NCBI RefSeq assembly: GCF_025154075.1
Contig: NZ_JAOAMU010000003.1
Location: 124,001 to 188,000 of the forward strand
Length of the DNA stretch: 64,000 nt
Direction of reading: 5' to 3'
Source: Chryseobacterium herbae
GTDB taxonomy: Bacteria; Bacteroidota; Bacteroidia; Flavobacteriales; Weeksellaceae
Part shown: one piece after another, positions 44,441 to 54,806 of the stretch
Layout: every line of letters starts with the position of its first letter
How positions within the stretch are numbered: the first letter of the stretch is position 1
The notes under the pieces: model-generated
What the model was told of the DNA's origin: nothing
Database searches by the model: none
Seen by the model: the letters and a program-made list of their open reading frames with translations, nothing else
Made by a program: the position numbers and the translations under genes

Positions 44441-45700
44441 TTAAAGTTTTTTGATCTCTTCGTCTGTATATCCCTTGCTTTTCAGTAGTTGTATATATTC
44501 TACGGCGCTTACTGTCATCCAGTTAACGGGTTCGGGGGCAGTCTTTTTATCAATGGTAAACTCCAGAATACCTTCGTTGCCGTTCATCCAGGGAAGCATG
44601 TAATAATCCAGTCCTCCTTTGTACTTTTTGAAACTGTGAAATACTTTTCCTTTTTCTGTCTGCAAAACACTTTGATAAGCGATGAAATACCCCAATGGAA
44701 TAAGCAGGCATGCCCATGAAATTTTTTTGAGCACAGCATATTTGGGATGAGCCAATCCATATCCGACAGACAACGCAAAGATAACGTTGAAAGGAAGGAA
44801 GAAAACATAATTATCCGAAACCGCATAAAACGTAGAAAAACCATATACACACAAGGATGCGGCAAGGAACACAAAGAACATTTTCCGATTGGATTTGTAC
44901 AGAAATACCGCACCCATCACTCCGAAAAAAGTAAATACATTAAAATTGTAGATAAGGTAAGCCAAAGACTGAATAAAATCTTTGATATATTGAATAAAGG
45001 TTTTTTTAAAAGAATCATCGACCCAGGTTCCCTGATCCGAACTGTAAGGTGATTTGAAAGGCAGTCCCTGAGATACATTCAGGATAAACAATGAGGCAAA
45101 CAGTAGCCCGAATGCCAGCAGTGAAGGATAGAAATATTTCTTTTCACTTTTGAAATAGAAAAGAAAAACTAAAAACGCGGGAATCAGTAATATATTCTGG
45201 ATATGAACCCAAAGACTGATGCCTAAAAATATACCTGCCCATACGATATATTGTTTTTTATGCTCTGTAAAACTCTTGATGACGGCAAAGAAAAAAAGGC
45301 TTACCCAAAAAGTATTGTAAGTATAGACCTCCACAATTTCTGCATTTCGCCAGAATGAGAAACTGAAACCAAAAACAAGAGCTGCCGTGGCGGAAGCCCA
45401 TTCTGTTTTCGTGATACTTTTAACCGTTAGATAAATAACGGAAACAGTTGCGGCTCCTGAAGAAACTATTAATAAACGGCTAGCCTCGATGCCATTAAAA
45501 CCAGTAATGTTTTTAAGTAAAATAACGGTATTAATGTATAAAAAGTGAGTTGTTGCCGTCGCAATTGTTGCCAATTTCCCTTTCTCAGCATCCAGGACAA
45601 ACCCGACACAGTCTCCAAATGGAATTTTCGAAAAGCTCCCGGAAAAGTAAATCACAAAAAAAATGAAGAATAGAAATAGGGCGGATAAATATTTCTTCAT
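44441..45700 (-). CDS. Multi-membrane-spanning glycosyltransferase-like protein (DUF2723/GT-C type)
   Basis: 419-aa integral-membrane protein with about ten transmembrane segments. The N-terminal loop FSKIPFGDCVGFVLDAEKG with the early Asp, TTHFLYI, and the FGFSFSFWRNAEIVEVYTYN segment resemble DUF2723 proteins, which belong to the GT-C superfamily of lipid-linked sugar transferases. It ends in a soluble tail (SAVEYIQLLKSKGYTDEEIKKL). Donor and acceptor are unknown. It follows the DUF2480 gene with 1 bp between them, so the two are co-transcribed. Confidence 0.72.
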   Translation of the reverse strand: MKKYLSALFLFFIFFVIYFSGSFSKIPFGDCVGFVLDAEKGKLATIATATTHFLYINTVILLKNITGFNGIEASRLLIVSSGAATVSVIYLTVKSITKTEWASATAALVFGFSFSFWRNAEIVEVYTYNTFWVSLFFFAVIKSFTEHKKQYIVWAGIFLGISLWVHIQNILLIPAFLVFLFYFKSEKKYFYPSLLAFGLLFASLFILNVSQGLPFKSPYSSDQGTWVDDSFKKTFIQYIKDFIQSLAYLIYNFNVFTFFGVMGAVFLYKSNRKMFFVFLAASLCVYGFSTFYAVSDNYVFFLPFNVIFALSVGYGLAHPKYAVLKKISWACLLIPLGYFIAYQSVLQTEKGKVFHSFKKYKGGLDYYMLPWMNGNEGILEFTIDKKTAPEPVNWMTVSAVEYIQLLKSKGYTDEEIKKL

Positions 45701-45701
45701 A

Positions 45702-46211
45702 TTAATTCTTTACAATAGGAACAAAGGAGCAGGCTTCACCAAACATTAAGGATTTTACCAGGGGTTTTAATTGTTCTACCAGTTCTATGTAAGCATTTTC
45801 AGGAATTTCTTTATCCGAACAGCCCTTTACCAGCACTCTTTTGCCTCTCATATCTTCAAAGTCATGTGTCTGAATGACATTATGCATGATGATCACTTCC
45901 AAATCTTCACGGTTTCCGAAAACGATTTTTTTAGCCACATCAGTAAGCTTGGCTGTCAGGACAAAATAAGCCCACAGCGGAACAATAGTATCCACTGAAT
46001 TGTAAATATAGATGTAAGCATCATTGTATTCCTCAGGATCTATAGCATCTACTTTTTCCCTGAAGTCTTTTTCCTTCAGGATCATTTCCTGGAAAAGAAA
46101 ATCCTTAAGGTCGATCCCTTTTCTTATCCCCTTAGGAATCAGAGTGGATAAGTCAAAATTCACAAGGCCGCTTTCAGCAACTTTATTTCGGATTTCAAAT
46201 TCTTCTGACAT
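45702..46211 (-). CDS. DUF2480 family protein
   Basis: 169-aa cytoplasmic protein matching the DUF2480 pattern: NKVAESGLVNFDLSTLIPKG, DLKDFLFQEMILKEKDFRE, IVPLWAYFVLTAKL and the C-terminal KRVLVKGCSDKEIPENAYIEL. Its function is not established. First gene of a pair with the GT-C-like membrane protein. A TAAATTTG -7 box lies on the minus strand at 46232-46239. Confidence 0.85.
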   Translation of the reverse strand: MSEEFEIRNKVAESGLVNFDLSTLIPKGIRKGIDLKDFLFQEMILKEKDFREKVDAIDPEEYNDAYIYIYNSVDTIVPLWAYFVLTAKLTDVAKKIVFGNREDLEVIIMHNVIQTHDFEDMRGKRVLVKGCSDKEIPENAYIELVEQLKPLVKSLMFGEACSFVPIVKN

Positions 46212-46376
46212 TTTTTATCATTATCTTTGGACAAATTTACAAATTAAGATCATGTAAACCTTAATTTGTTCTCTATCCTTACCATAGAAACCTCCCATAA
46301 TTCGAAATCATTCTGTAAAGTGAAATAAGGGCCGGTTTTTGATGGTTTTAAAAACAAATAAAAGATTTCGGAAGAA

Positions 46377-47480
46377 ATGAAATATTACATTATTGCAGGA
46401 GAAGCCTCCGGTGATCTGCATGGAAGCAATTTAATGAAAGCCCTTTTACAGAAAGATCCGCAGGCGGAAATCAGATTCTGGGGTGGAGATCTTATGACTG
46501 CACAGGGCGGCACTCTGGTAAAACATTACCGTGATCTTGCGTTTATGGGATTTCTGGAAGTGGCCATGAATTTGAGGACCATTCTGAACAATATCAAGTT
46601 CTGTAAAGAAGACATCAGAAATAATAAACCGGACGTTTTGATTTTGATCGATTATCCTGGATTTAACCTTAGAATCGCCCGTTTTGCAAAAGAATTGGGG
46701 ATCAAAGTGGTCTATTACATTTCTCCACAGCTTTGGGCCTGGAAAGAAGGCAGGGTAGAAATCATTAAAAAATATGTGGATGAAATGATGGTCATCCTTC
46801 CTTTTGAAGAGGAATTTTATAAAAAGCATGGGGTTCATTCCCATTTTGTAGGTCATCCGTTGCTGGATGCAATTTCAAGTTTAAAAGAAATCAGTACCGA
46901 AGAATTTAAAAAGGAAAACGTACTGAATGAAAAGGAAATCATAGCACTTCTTCCCGGTTCCAGAAAGCAGGAAGTGGAAAAGATGCTTGAAATCATGCTT
47001 TCCGTAAGACCTCACTTTAAAAACTATCAGTTTGTGATTGCCGGTGCACCAAGCCTTTCGAAGGAATTTTATCAGAAATATGTGGATGACAATGTTCATT
47101 TTGTATCCAACAGAACCTATGATTTGCTGAGATGTTCGAAAGCTGCGCTTGTCACTTCGGGAACGGCAACTCTGGAAACTGCTTTGCTGAATGTTCCTGA
47201 AGTAGTTTGCTACCGTGGAAGCAAAATTTCGTACGCCATCGCAAAAAGACTGGTGAAAAACATCAAATATATTTCTCTGGTCAATCTGATTATGGACAGA
47301 GAAGTGGTAAAAGAGCTGATCCAGACTGATCTGAATACTAAAAATCTGGTAGAAGAGCTCAATAAAATGATAGAAGGTGAAAAAAGGAATCAGGTTCTCG
47401 CAGATTACAGTCTTTTAAGAGAAAAACTCGGTGGGAAAGGAGCCAGCGAGAAGGCTGCGGAGGTGATTTTAAGTGTTTAG
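46377..47480 (+). CDS. lpxB: Lipid-A-disaccharide synthase
   Basis: 367-aa peripheral inner-membrane GT19 enzyme joining UDP-diacyl-GlcN and lipid X to lipid A disaccharide. Motifs: YIIAGEASGDLHGSNL at the start, FWGGDLM, YYISPQLWAWKEGR, VGHPLLD, LLPGSRKQEVEKML, and VTSGTATLETALLNVPEVVCYRG. Length and motif order are normal. Together with the Kdo transferase at the window start it shows a lipid A-based outer membrane. Confidence 0.96.
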   Translation: MKYYIIAGEASGDLHGSNLMKALLQKDPQAEIRFWGGDLMTAQGGTLVKHYRDLAFMGFLEVAMNLRTILNNIKFCKEDIRNNKPDVLILIDYPGFNLRIARFAKELGIKVVYYISPQLWAWKEGRVEIIKKYVDEMMVILPFEEEFYKKHGVHSHFVGHPLLDAISSLKEISTEEFKKENVLNEKEIIALLPGSRKQEVEKMLEIMLSVRPHFKNYQFVIAGAPSLSKEFYQKYVDDNVHFVSNRTYDLLRCSKAALVTSGTATLETALLNVPEVVCYRGSKISYAIAKRLVKNIKYISLVNLIMDREVVKELIQTDLNTKNLVEELNKMIEGEKRNQVLADYSLLREKLGGKGASEKAAEVILSV

Positions 47481-47538
47481 AACAGAGTTTCAATCGATTT
47501 AATGCTGAAGGGTTTTGCAGATTTAAATTTTTATAAAA

Positions 47539-48627
47539 ATGAATTTTAAAAGCTTACTTATATTCATTCTTTTGATGGGTATTTCCCTGAAAAGTTTTGC
47601 TCAACAGACTCAATTCCGTGAACAAATCCAGATTTTCTACTATGGCTGGTATGCAAACCTCACCGTAGATGGAAAATATGATCATTGGAATCATGATATT
47701 TTGCCGCACTGGAGCAATCCGAAGTGGAACAACCTAGGCCATTATAAAGGAGGGAATGATATTGGAGCCAACTTCTATCCGGAGTTGGGAAATTACAGTT
47801 CCAATGATCCGGAGATCATAAAAAAGCACATGAAGATGATCAAAGATTCCGGCGTAGGCGTTGTGGTACTAAGCTGGCTCGGAAAAGATTCTTTTGTGGA
47901 TAAAAGCATCTCAAAATATCTGGATATCGCTGATAATTTTGATCTGAAGGTTGCTTTTCACATCGAACCGTTCTACAAAAATATTTCAGAACTTCGAGAT
48001 CAGCTGGCCTATCTTGTGAAGACTTATTCTCAGCATCATGCTTTTTATAAAAAAGACGGAAAACCTCTGTATTACGTGTACGACAGTTACAAAATTTCTC
48101 CGGAAGAATGGACAAAATTATTGTCTGAAAAAGGTGAAAAAACAGTCCGGAATACAGAACTCGATGGGCTTTATATCGGATTATGGGTTGAAAAAGAACA
48201 TTCGAAGTTTTTTGAAACCTCCGGATTTGATGGCTTCTACACTTATTTTGCCAGCGAAGGCTTCGTTTTCGGGAGCACAACTTCCAACTGGGAATATCTT
48301 TCTCAATATGCAAAAGATCACAGCCTTGTTTTTATTCCGTGCGTGGGACCGGGTTATTCTGATACAAGGATAAGACCGTGGAATGAAGCCAATTTCAAGA
48401 GCAGGGAAAACGGAAAGTATTATCAGAAAATGTTTGAGGCGGCAGCAAAAGTTCACCCGGATTTTATAGGAATCACTTCCTTTAATGAATGGCATGAAGG
48501 AACTCAGATAGAGCCTGCAATTCCCAAAAAGACGGGGAATTTCAAATATGAAGACTACGGAAAAGATACATGGTTTTATATTAAGGAAACCAAAAGATTG
48601 ACGGACCGGTTTTTAAAAGCGAAATAA
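47539..48627 (+). CDS. Glycoside hydrolase family 99-like endo-alpha-mannosidase
   Basis: 362-aa exported enzyme with signal peptide (MNFKSLLIFILLMGISLKSFAQ). Family features: IFYYGWYANLTVDGKYDHWNH, HWSNPKWNNLGHYKGGNDIGA, VVLSWLGKDSF, KVAFHIEPFY (acidic catalytic region) and SFNEWHEGTQIEP. GH99 enzymes cut internal alpha-mannosides, including in N-glycans and yeast mannan. No SusC/SusD genes are adjacent, so this is not a classical polysaccharide-utilisation locus. It starts 58 bp after lpxB. Confidence 0.9.
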   Translation: MNFKSLLIFILLMGISLKSFAQQTQFREQIQIFYYGWYANLTVDGKYDHWNHDILPHWSNPKWNNLGHYKGGNDIGANFYPELGNYSSNDPEIIKKHMKMIKDSGVGVVVLSWLGKDSFVDKSISKYLDIADNFDLKVAFHIEPFYKNISELRDQLAYLVKTYSQHHAFYKKDGKPLYYVYDSYKISPEEWTKLLSEKGEKTVRNTELDGLYIGLWVEKEHSKFFETSGFDGFYTYFASEGFVFGSTTSNWEYLSQYAKDHSLVFIPCVGPGYSDTRIRPWNEANFKSRENGKYYQKMFEAAAKVHPDFIGITSFNEWHEGTQIEPAIPKKTGNFKYEDYGKDTWFYIKETKRLTDRFLKAK

Positions 48628-48727
48628 GCTCCATCTTCTAAAGTGAAATTTATTGCTTCTTAGAAGATATTCCATTTAAAATTTTAATTAAAAATAAGTC
48701 TGTCCTTACAGATGTTTTTCAAATATA

Positions 48728-48760
48728 AAAGCTGTCTCATAAAGGCGGCTTTCTTTTTTT
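48728..48760 (+). terminator. Terminator after the GH99 gene
   Basis: AAAGCTG / CGGCTTT stem (one G-U) followed by a long T tract. The rest of the 270-bp spacer before comEC shows no gene. Confidence 0.6.
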
Positions 48761-48899
48761 TGTGTAAATCTAATTTTATAGTAAATAATCAAGCCCTCAG
48801 TTAGTCATTTGGAAGAAGATAGAAACGGAATTCTGCAAAATCTGTGTTATTGAAGAATCGGATAAATTAATATATTTTGATCATCAAGAATGACATCAG

Positions 48900-50669
48900 T
48901 TGAATAAACAGCCGCTTCTTATTCTGACTCTGTGTTTTATCCTCGGAATTTTTTTTCAGGATCAATTGGTGTTGAATAAAACGTCGATTTATGTCGTGTG
49001 TGCAGCGTGTCTGCTGATTCTCCTTTTGTTTTTTTTTCATTCTTACTTTCTGCACAAAACAAGAGCTTTTCTTTTGGGACTGATGTTTTTCGGCGCAGGA
49101 ATTATTCTTCATTTTTTCAGCAGCTTTTCATCTGATGATCTTTCAGTTTCTAAAAATGAGATGATCACTTTTAAGATCTCAAAGAAATTAAATTCGACAG
49201 AGAAATATAAAAAATATGAAGCTTTTGTTTCTACAGGAATAGAAAATTTTAATGCGGTCCTGTATCTCCCCCAAAATGAAAAAGAACTGGATTTTGACCA
49301 TTATTATAAAGCAGATGCCTATCTTTCAAGGCCAAGGTTGCCCCAGTATGATTTTCAGTTTGATTATGCCCGTTATTTAAAAAGGAAGAAAATTGAATAC
49401 CAATGTTATCTTTCAAAAGGAATTTCTTCAGCGAAAAGAGATGATCTGACTTTCAATGAAAGGATTCAGCAGCACAGGCTTAAAATAGTACAAAAGATCG
49501 ACCACACGGAAATGTCATCCAGAACGAGAGAGTTTTTAAAAGGAATCATCCTGGCCGACAGAACGGAGACAGATCCCGAAACAGTGCAGGATTTTAACAG
49601 ATCAGGGATGGTTCACTTACTTGCAATTTCAGGAACGCATATTGTGGTGATTTTTGGAATATTTTATTTTCTTTTAACCAGATTCAGTCCGCTAAGGTTC
49701 AGAAAATACGCGATCATTTCCAGCATTTCTTTGATCTGGTTTTTTGCTGCATTTATTGGGTTTGGAAACTCTGTAATGCGCTCCTGTATTATGCTGACGG
49801 TCTATTTTATCTATGTTATTCTTCAGAGAAAACCGGATTTACTTCACTCAATGTCATTATCAGCAATGATTATTCTGGTTGCAGATACACAGCAAATTTT
49901 TGATGTTGGTTTTCAGCTTAGTTTTCTTGCCGTTTTAGGAATCTACTGGCTGAATCAGCCTCTTTTGAAATATTTTCCCAAGCAGGATGGGTACTTAAAA
50001 AAACTCTTCTTTAATGCGGTGACGATATCACTTTCTGCACAATTGGCGACGCTTCCGCTGGTTCTGTATTACTTTCATCAGTTTTCTTTGGTTTCTATTC
50101 CTGCCAATATCCTGATTGTCCCGTTTTCGGAGCTGATTATTGTCTTTTCATTTCTGATGACGATTCTTATTGGTCTGCAGATGGATTTTAGTTTAATCAA
50201 TACTATTTACGACGGTTCAATTCAGATTTTGCTGAAATTGATCCACTGGTTTGCGGAAACGGATCTGCTCTTTTTTTCCAATATCCCGATGAATATTGTT
50301 GAGGTTTTGACCTTATTCGTCTTAGTTTATTGGATGAGACCATTGCTTTTACAAATTAATTTTAAAAACTCAATGAAACTTGTAAAAATTGTTTTCCTTT
50401 TTTTTATGATCAGAACCACCTTTACGATCTTTGAAAACAGGAAGAATGAAGTCCTGATTCATGATTTTAACAAAACTAAAGTAGTGTCCGTAAAGACTGG
50501 GAACAAAGTCTGTTTCTGGACGGTTGAAAATTCAGACGAAAAGAAGTTAATGAGTTTTATAACAGGTCCTTATTGCGCTTCAAGACGCCTTCATAACATG
50601 GAAATTAAGACTTTTCCAAAAGCAGCCCGAAAAGTGGTTTTTAATGGCAAAATATATGATTTAAAATAA
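48900..50669 (+). CDS. comEC: ComEC/Rec2 family DNA-uptake channel protein
   Basis: 589-aa multi-membrane protein. N-terminal DUF4131-type segment with helices, the OB-like middle (YYKADAYLSRPRLPQYDFQFDYARYLKR), and the Competence domain (FLKGIILADRTE, RSGMVHLLAISGTHIVVIFG, FGNSVMRSCIMLTVYFI, DVGFQLSFLAVLGIYWL). Translation probably starts at the TTG at 48900, because the nearby ATG at 48890 is in another frame and stops at once. The C-terminal metallo-beta-lactamase domain found in many ComEC proteins is not visible. Imports single-stranded DNA in transformation if functional. Confidence 0.9.
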   Translation: MNKQPLLILTLCFILGIFFQDQLVLNKTSIYVVCAACLLILLLFFFHSYFLHKTRAFLLGLMFFGAGIILHFFSSFSSDDLSVSKNEMITFKISKKLNSTEKYKKYEAFVSTGIENFNAVLYLPQNEKELDFDHYYKADAYLSRPRLPQYDFQFDYARYLKRKKIEYQCYLSKGISSAKRDDLTFNERIQQHRLKIVQKIDHTEMSSRTREFLKGIILADRTETDPETVQDFNRSGMVHLLAISGTHIVVIFGIFYFLLTRFSPLRFRKYAIISSISLIWFFAAFIGFGNSVMRSCIMLTVYFIYVILQRKPDLLHSMSLSAMIILVADTQQIFDVGFQLSFLAVLGIYWLNQPLLKYFPKQDGYLKKLFFNAVTISLSAQLATLPLVLYYFHQFSLVSIPANILIVPFSELIIVFSFLMTILIGLQMDFSLINTIYDGSIQILLKLIHWFAETDLLFFSNIPMNIVEVLTLFVLVYWMRPLLLQINFKNSMKLVKIVFLFFMIRTTFTIFENRKNEVLIHDFNKTKVVSVKTGNKVCFWTVENSDEKKLMSFITGPYCASRRLHNMEIKTFPKAARKVVFNGKIYDLK

Positions 50670-50780
50670 TAATTGGTATTTTGCATTTTATCCTCACACA
50701 ATGCTATAGATTCTTATTTAGAAAGATTACAAACTGGCTAATTGTGAGATTTCTCACTTCCCGATATTGTTAACATTTCT

Positions 50781-50788
50781 TAATTTTG
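50781..50788 (+). promoter_or_regulatory. -7 box of the sdhCAB operon
   Basis: TAATTTTG, 24 nt before the sdhC ATG. Confidence 0.5.
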
Positions 50789-50812
50789 TGGGAAATTCAA
50801 ATTTAAACTTAT

Positions 50813-51475
50813 ATGGCAGGTTTAACGAGTTCTACGATAGGTAGAAAATATGCGATGGCATTATCAGCTATGTTTTTGCTGATCTTTCTTATACTGCATT
50901 TGACGACCAATTTGTTATCAGTCCTGAATCGCGATGCATTCAATACAGCATCAGATTTTATGGGCTATAATCCTTTTGTGCAGTTCTTAATGCAGCCTGT
51001 TCTTGGTTTTGCAGTTCTTTTCCATTTCATCATGGGATTTGTACTGGAAATTAAGAACAATAAAGCGCGTCCGGTAAAGTACGCTTCAAACAACCCTTCT
51101 GTGAACTCTTCATGGATGTCCAGAAATATGATTATTTCAGGAGCAGTTGTTTTAGCTTTCCTAGCGCTTCACTTATATGATTTCTGGCTTCATGAGATCA
51201 ACTACAAGTATGTGGAAGGACTTGCTCCTGATGCGGAACGTTTCTGGCCGGAGTTACATGAGAAGTTTGCAGACCTTTGGAGAGTTGCACTATACGTGAT
51301 CTCTTTTGTTTTGCTTGGACTGCATTTGGCTCACGGTTTCCAATCTTCGTTCCAGTCTGTTGGGGCTAGACATCCGAAATATACGCCGGTAATTAAAGCT
51401 TTTGGAAAATGGTATTCAATCCTTATTCCTGCAGGTTTTATTTTTATTGCAATTTTTCACTTCGTAACTCAATAA
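50813..51475 (+). CDS. sdhC: Succinate dehydrogenase cytochrome b subunit
   Basis: 220-aa membrane anchor of complex II, single-subunit type with five helices and haem-ligand histidines in the helices (LILHLTTNLL, FHFIMGFVLE, LALHLYDFW, LGLHLAHGFQS, AIFHFVTQ). This anchor type with no separate sdhD is usual for Bacteroidetes and reduces menaquinone. First gene of sdhCAB, 15 bp before sdhA. Confidence 0.94.
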   Translation: MAGLTSSTIGRKYAMALSAMFLLIFLILHLTTNLLSVLNRDAFNTASDFMGYNPFVQFLMQPVLGFAVLFHFIMGFVLEIKNNKARPVKYASNNPSVNSSWMSRNMIISGAVVLAFLALHLYDFWLHEINYKYVEGLAPDAERFWPELHEKFADLWRVALYVISFVLLGLHLAHGFQSSFQSVGARHPKYTPVIKAFGKWYSILIPAGFIFIAIFHFVTQ

Positions 51476-51490
51476 TATCAATATACCAAT

Positions 51491-53503
51491 ATGAGTAAAT
51501 TAGATTCAAAAATTCCGGCTGGTCCTTTAAAGGATAAATGGAAGCATCATAAAGACCATATGAACCTTGTTGCACCAAACAACAGAGATAAGATTGATAT
51601 TATTGTTGTAGGTACAGGTTTGGCAGGAGGTTCTGCTGCAGCTACATTAGCGGAGCAGGGATATAACGTAAAAGCATTCTGCTACCAGGATTCTCCAAGA
51701 AGAGCACACTCGATTGCTGCACAGGGAGGTATCAACGCTGCTAAAAACTATCAGGGTGACGGTGACTCTACTTATAGATTATTCTATGACACCATCAAAG
51801 GTGGTGACTACAGAGCAAGAGAGGCTAACGTTTACAGACTGGCTGAAGTTTCTGCTAATATCATCGACCAGTGTGTTTCTCAGGGAGTACCTTTCGGAAG
51901 AGATTACGGTGGTCAGTTGGATAACCGTTCATTTGGAGGAGTTCAGGTAAAAAGAACATTCTACGCAAAAGGACAGACAGGACAGCAGTTATTGTTAGGT
52001 GCATATTCTTCAATGAGCCGTCAGATCGGTAAAGGAAGAATCAAGATGTACAACCGTCATGAAATGCTTGACCTGGTTATTGTAGACGGAAAAGCAAGAG
52101 GTATCATCGCTAGAAACCTGGTAACAGGTGAGATCGAAAGACATTCTGCTCACGCAGTAGTTATTGCTTCCGGAGGTTACGGAAACGTATATTTCCTTTC
52201 TACCAATGCTATGGGATCCAACGTTTCTGCAGCATGGAAGATTCACAAAAAAGGAGCGTACTTCGCAAACCCTTGTTATGTACAGATTCACCCGACTTGT
52301 ATTCCGGTTCACGGAACACAGCAGTCTAAACTGACTTTGATGTCTGAATCTCTTAGAAACTCAGGAAGAATCTGGGTTCCTAAGAAAATCGAAGATTCTG
52401 TAGCTATCAGAGAAGGTAAATTAAGACCTGAAAATATAAAAGAAGAAGATAGAGATTATTATTTAGAAAGAAGATATCCTGCATTCGGAAACTTAGTTCC
52501 TCGTGACGTTGCGTCCAGAGCTGGTAAAGAAAGATGTGATGCTGGTTTCGGAATCGAGAATAATGATACTAAAGAAGGTGTTTACTTAGATTTCTCTACA
52601 GAGATCATCAAAAAAGGTAAAGAGTCCGCTATCGAAAAACATGTTCACAATCCTACAGATCAGCAGATCTATGATTTAGGAAAAGCTTGGATTGAGGAGA
52701 AATACGGTAACTTATTCGTAATGTACGAGAAAATTACAGCTGATGATCCTTACAAAACTCCAATGAAGATTTATCCTGCCGTTCACTACACAATGGGTGG
52801 TGTTTGGGTTGATTATAACTTACAGTCTACAATCCCAGGATGTTTCGTAGTCGGGGAGGCTAACTTCTCAGATCACGGTGCCAACAGACTGGGAGCTTCT
52901 GCTTTGATGCAAGGTTTGGCAGACGGATATTTCGTACTTCCTTACACGATAGCAGATTATCTTTCTGCAGACATCAGAACAGGTGCAATTCCTACAAACT
53001 CTGCAGATTTTGATCAGGCTGAAAAAGAAATTAAAGATAAAGTAGATTTCTTCTTAAATAATAAAGGAACTCATTCAGTAGATCATTTCCACAAAAAATT
53101 AGGACACATCATGTGGAATAAGGTGGGAATGGGAAGAACTCCTGAAGGTTTGAAAGAAGCTATTGCTGAAATCGCTCAAGTGAAAAAAGAATTCTGGGCA
53201 GACGTGAAAGTTCCTGGTGATGCTGAGGGAATGAATACTGAACTTGAAAAAGCTTTCAGAGTGGCAGATTTTATCGAGCTTGGACAATTGATGGCTATTG
53301 ATGCTCTACACAGAAACGAATCTTGTGGAGGACACTTCAGAGAAGATCACGCTACTTCAGAAGGGGAAGCAGAAAGAGATGATGTTAACTTCAAATATGT
53401 TGGAGCCTGGGAATATCAAACAGATGATATCACAACTGAAGTTCTGCACAAAGAAGATCTGGTGTACGAAAACATTGAAGTTAAAGCAAGAAGTTATAAA
53501 TAA
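51491..53503 (+). CDS. sdhA: Succinate dehydrogenase/fumarate reductase flavoprotein subunit
   Basis: 670-aa FAD subunit that oxidises succinate. FAD-binding [21 protein letters not shown], the flavin-linking His in [15 protein letters not shown], active-site [29 protein letters not shown] and the [17 protein letters not shown] motif. Length (670) is typical of Bacteroidetes enzymes, slightly longer than the E. coli subunit. Middle gene of the operon. Confidence 0.97.
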   Translation: MSKLDSKIPAGPLKDKWKHHKDHMNLVAPNNRDKIDIIVVGTGLAGGSAAATLAEQGYNVKAFCYQDSPRRAHSIAAQGGINAAKNYQGDGDSTYRLFYDTIKGGDYRAREANVYRLAEVSANIIDQCVSQGVPFGRDYGGQLDNRSFGGVQVKRTFYAKGQTGQQLLLGAYSSMSRQIGKGRIKMYNRHEMLDLVIVDGKARGIIARNLVTGEIERHSAHAVVIASGGYGNVYFLSTNAMGSNVSAAWKIHKKGAYFANPCYVQIHPTCIPVHGTQQSKLTLMSESLRNSGRIWVPKKIEDSVAIREGKLRPENIKEEDRDYYLERRYPAFGNLVPRDVASRAGKERCDAGFGIENNDTKEGVYLDFSTEIIKKGKESAIEKHVHNPTDQQIYDLGKAWIEEKYGNLFVMYEKITADDPYKTPMKIYPAVHYTMGGVWVDYNLQSTIPGCFVVGEANFSDHGANRLGASALMQGLADGYFVLPYTIADYLSADIRTGAIPTNSADFDQAEKEIKDKVDFFLNNKGTHSVDHFHKKLGHIMWNKVGMGRTPEGLKEAIAEIAQVKKEFWADVKVPGDAEGMNTELEKAFRVADFIELGQLMAIDALHRNESCGGHFREDHATSEGEAERDDVNFKYVGAWEYQTDDITTEVLHKEDLVYENIEVKARSYK

Positions 53504-53527
53504 TCTCCAACCTATAAATAAATAATT

Positions 53528-54295
53528 ATGAGTGCAAAAAAAGGCCTTCATCTTACCCTAAAAATTTGGAGACAAAAAAATAGCAAAACTAAAGGTCAGT
53601 TTGAGACCTACAAAATATCAGATGTTTCTACAGATTCTTCTTTCTTGGAAATGCTTGATATTCTGAACGAAAATATTATTAACGAGGGAAAAGAACCTAT
53701 CGCTTTCGACCACGACTGTCGTGAAGGAATCTGCGGTATGTGTTCTCTTTACATCAATGGTAGAGCTCACGGTCCGGATACTGGTATCACGACCTGTCAG
53801 CTTCACATGAGAATGTTCAAAGACGGTGAAACCATCGTTATCGAACCATGGAGAAGTGCTGCTTTCCCGGTTATTAAAGACTTAATGGTAGACAGAAGCG
53901 CATTCGACAGAGTAATGGCTGCAGGTGGTTTCATTTCGGTGAACACTTCTGGTAATACTTTGGACGCTAATGCAATTCCGGTTCCTAAAGAAGATGCAGA
54001 CAAAGCTATGGATGCTGCGGCTTGTATCGGATGTGGAGCTTGTGTAGCGACTTGTAAAAACGGTTCTGCCATGTTATTCGTTGGAGCAAAAGTTTCTCAG
54101 TATGCTCTTTTACCTCAGGGTAGAGTAGAAGCGAGCAGAAGAGTTCTGAACATGGTGAAAGCTATGGACGAAGAAGGATTCGGAAACTGTTCAAATACAG
54201 GTGCTTGTGAAATTGAATGTCCGAAAGGAATTTCTCTTGAAAACATCGCCAGAATGAACAGAGAATATATGGCTGCTATGGTAGACAAAGGATAG
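53528..54295 (+). CDS. sdhB: Succinate dehydrogenase/fumarate reductase iron-sulfur subunit
   Basis: 255-aa electron-transfer subunit. The [2Fe-2S] ligands are in [16 protein letters not shown] and TTCQ, and the [4Fe-4S]/[3Fe-4S] ligands in [14 protein letters not shown] and [14 protein letters not shown]. It passes electrons from the flavin to the cytochrome b subunit. Last gene of the operon, closed by a hairpin terminator. Confidence 0.97.
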   Translation: MSAKKGLHLTLKIWRQKNSKTKGQFETYKISDVSTDSSFLEMLDILNENIINEGKEPIAFDHDCREGICGMCSLYINGRAHGPDTGITTCQLHMRMFKDGETIVIEPWRSAAFPVIKDLMVDRSAFDRVMAAGGFISVNTSGNTLDANAIPVPKEDADKAMDAAACIGCGACVATCKNGSAMLFVGAKVSQYALLPQGRVEASRRVLNMVKAMDEEGFGNCSNTGACEIECPKGISLENIARMNREYMAAMVDKG

Positions 54296-54316
54296 AATCT
54301 ATTCAAAATATATATA

Positions 54317-54351
54317 TAAAAATCGTCTTCATTATGGAGACGATTTTTTTT
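54317..54351 (+). terminator. Terminator after sdhB
   Basis: AAAAATCGTCT / AGACGATTTTT stem with a T tail. Confidence 0.85.
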
Positions 54352-54366
54352 GTATTAACCTGAGTT

Positions 54367-54517
54367 GAGTTATAAGTTATAAGTTTCGGGATACGAGATA
54401 CGACTTAGCTCTTAACTAAAATCAAAGACCATAATTTCAACCTTCGGTACAATCCCTACAACCTACAACCTGCCACCTGCTACCTAACATCTGCCACCTA
54501 AGACCTGTCACCTAAAA
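54367..54517. repeat. Heptad-period repeat block after sdhB
   Basis: Starts with AGTTATA AGTTATA AGTTTCG GGATACG AGATACG units. It ends (54455-54517) with nine consecutive 7-bp units of consensus (C/T)CTnnnA: two CCTACAA, then CCTGCCA, CCTGCTA, CCTAACA, TCTGCCA, CCTAAGA, CCTGTCA, CCTAAAA. No gene is present between sdhB and 54807. The remainder (54518-54780) shows no further structure I can name. Confidence 0.85.
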
Positions 54518-54780
54518 AAACGTTTTAACCCGAATACATGTTATACTATGCTTTTAGTTGTTAAAATTTGTTAAGTTGTTGAGCAGATAAGACATTCTTT
54601 ATTTAATAAGTCTATATTTGGTGAACACTATTTAAGAAAAGAGAAAGAATTCTCATCCATAGATTTTTGTCTACAAGTGAAAATCTAAGCGGATAAAATG
54701 GTCTCAACGGCCCTCTCCATAGGATTTCATAAAATTTTCAAAAAAAATAAATAGTGTTAATCAACAAGCCGTAAAAAACG

Positions 54781-54788
54781 TATTTTTG
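54781..54788 (+). promoter_or_regulatory. -7 box of the thioredoxin-fold lipoprotein gene
   Basis: TATTTTTG, 18 nt before the ATG at 54807. Confidence 0.55.
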
Positions 54789-54806
54789 TGTAATATTAAA
54801 ATTGAA

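Noticed and set aside
46446..46856. 136-codon minus-strand ORF inside lpxB
   Set aside because: Antisense shadow of a conserved gene.
47840..48313. 157-codon minus-strand ORF
   Set aside because: It lies wholly inside the GH99 gene, has low-complexity shadow composition and no start context; the plus-strand gene has clear family motifs.
47539..48627. Polysaccharide-utilisation locus around the GH99 gene
   Set aside because: No susC/susD-like pair, sigma/anti-sigma or other glycosidase genes are adjacent.
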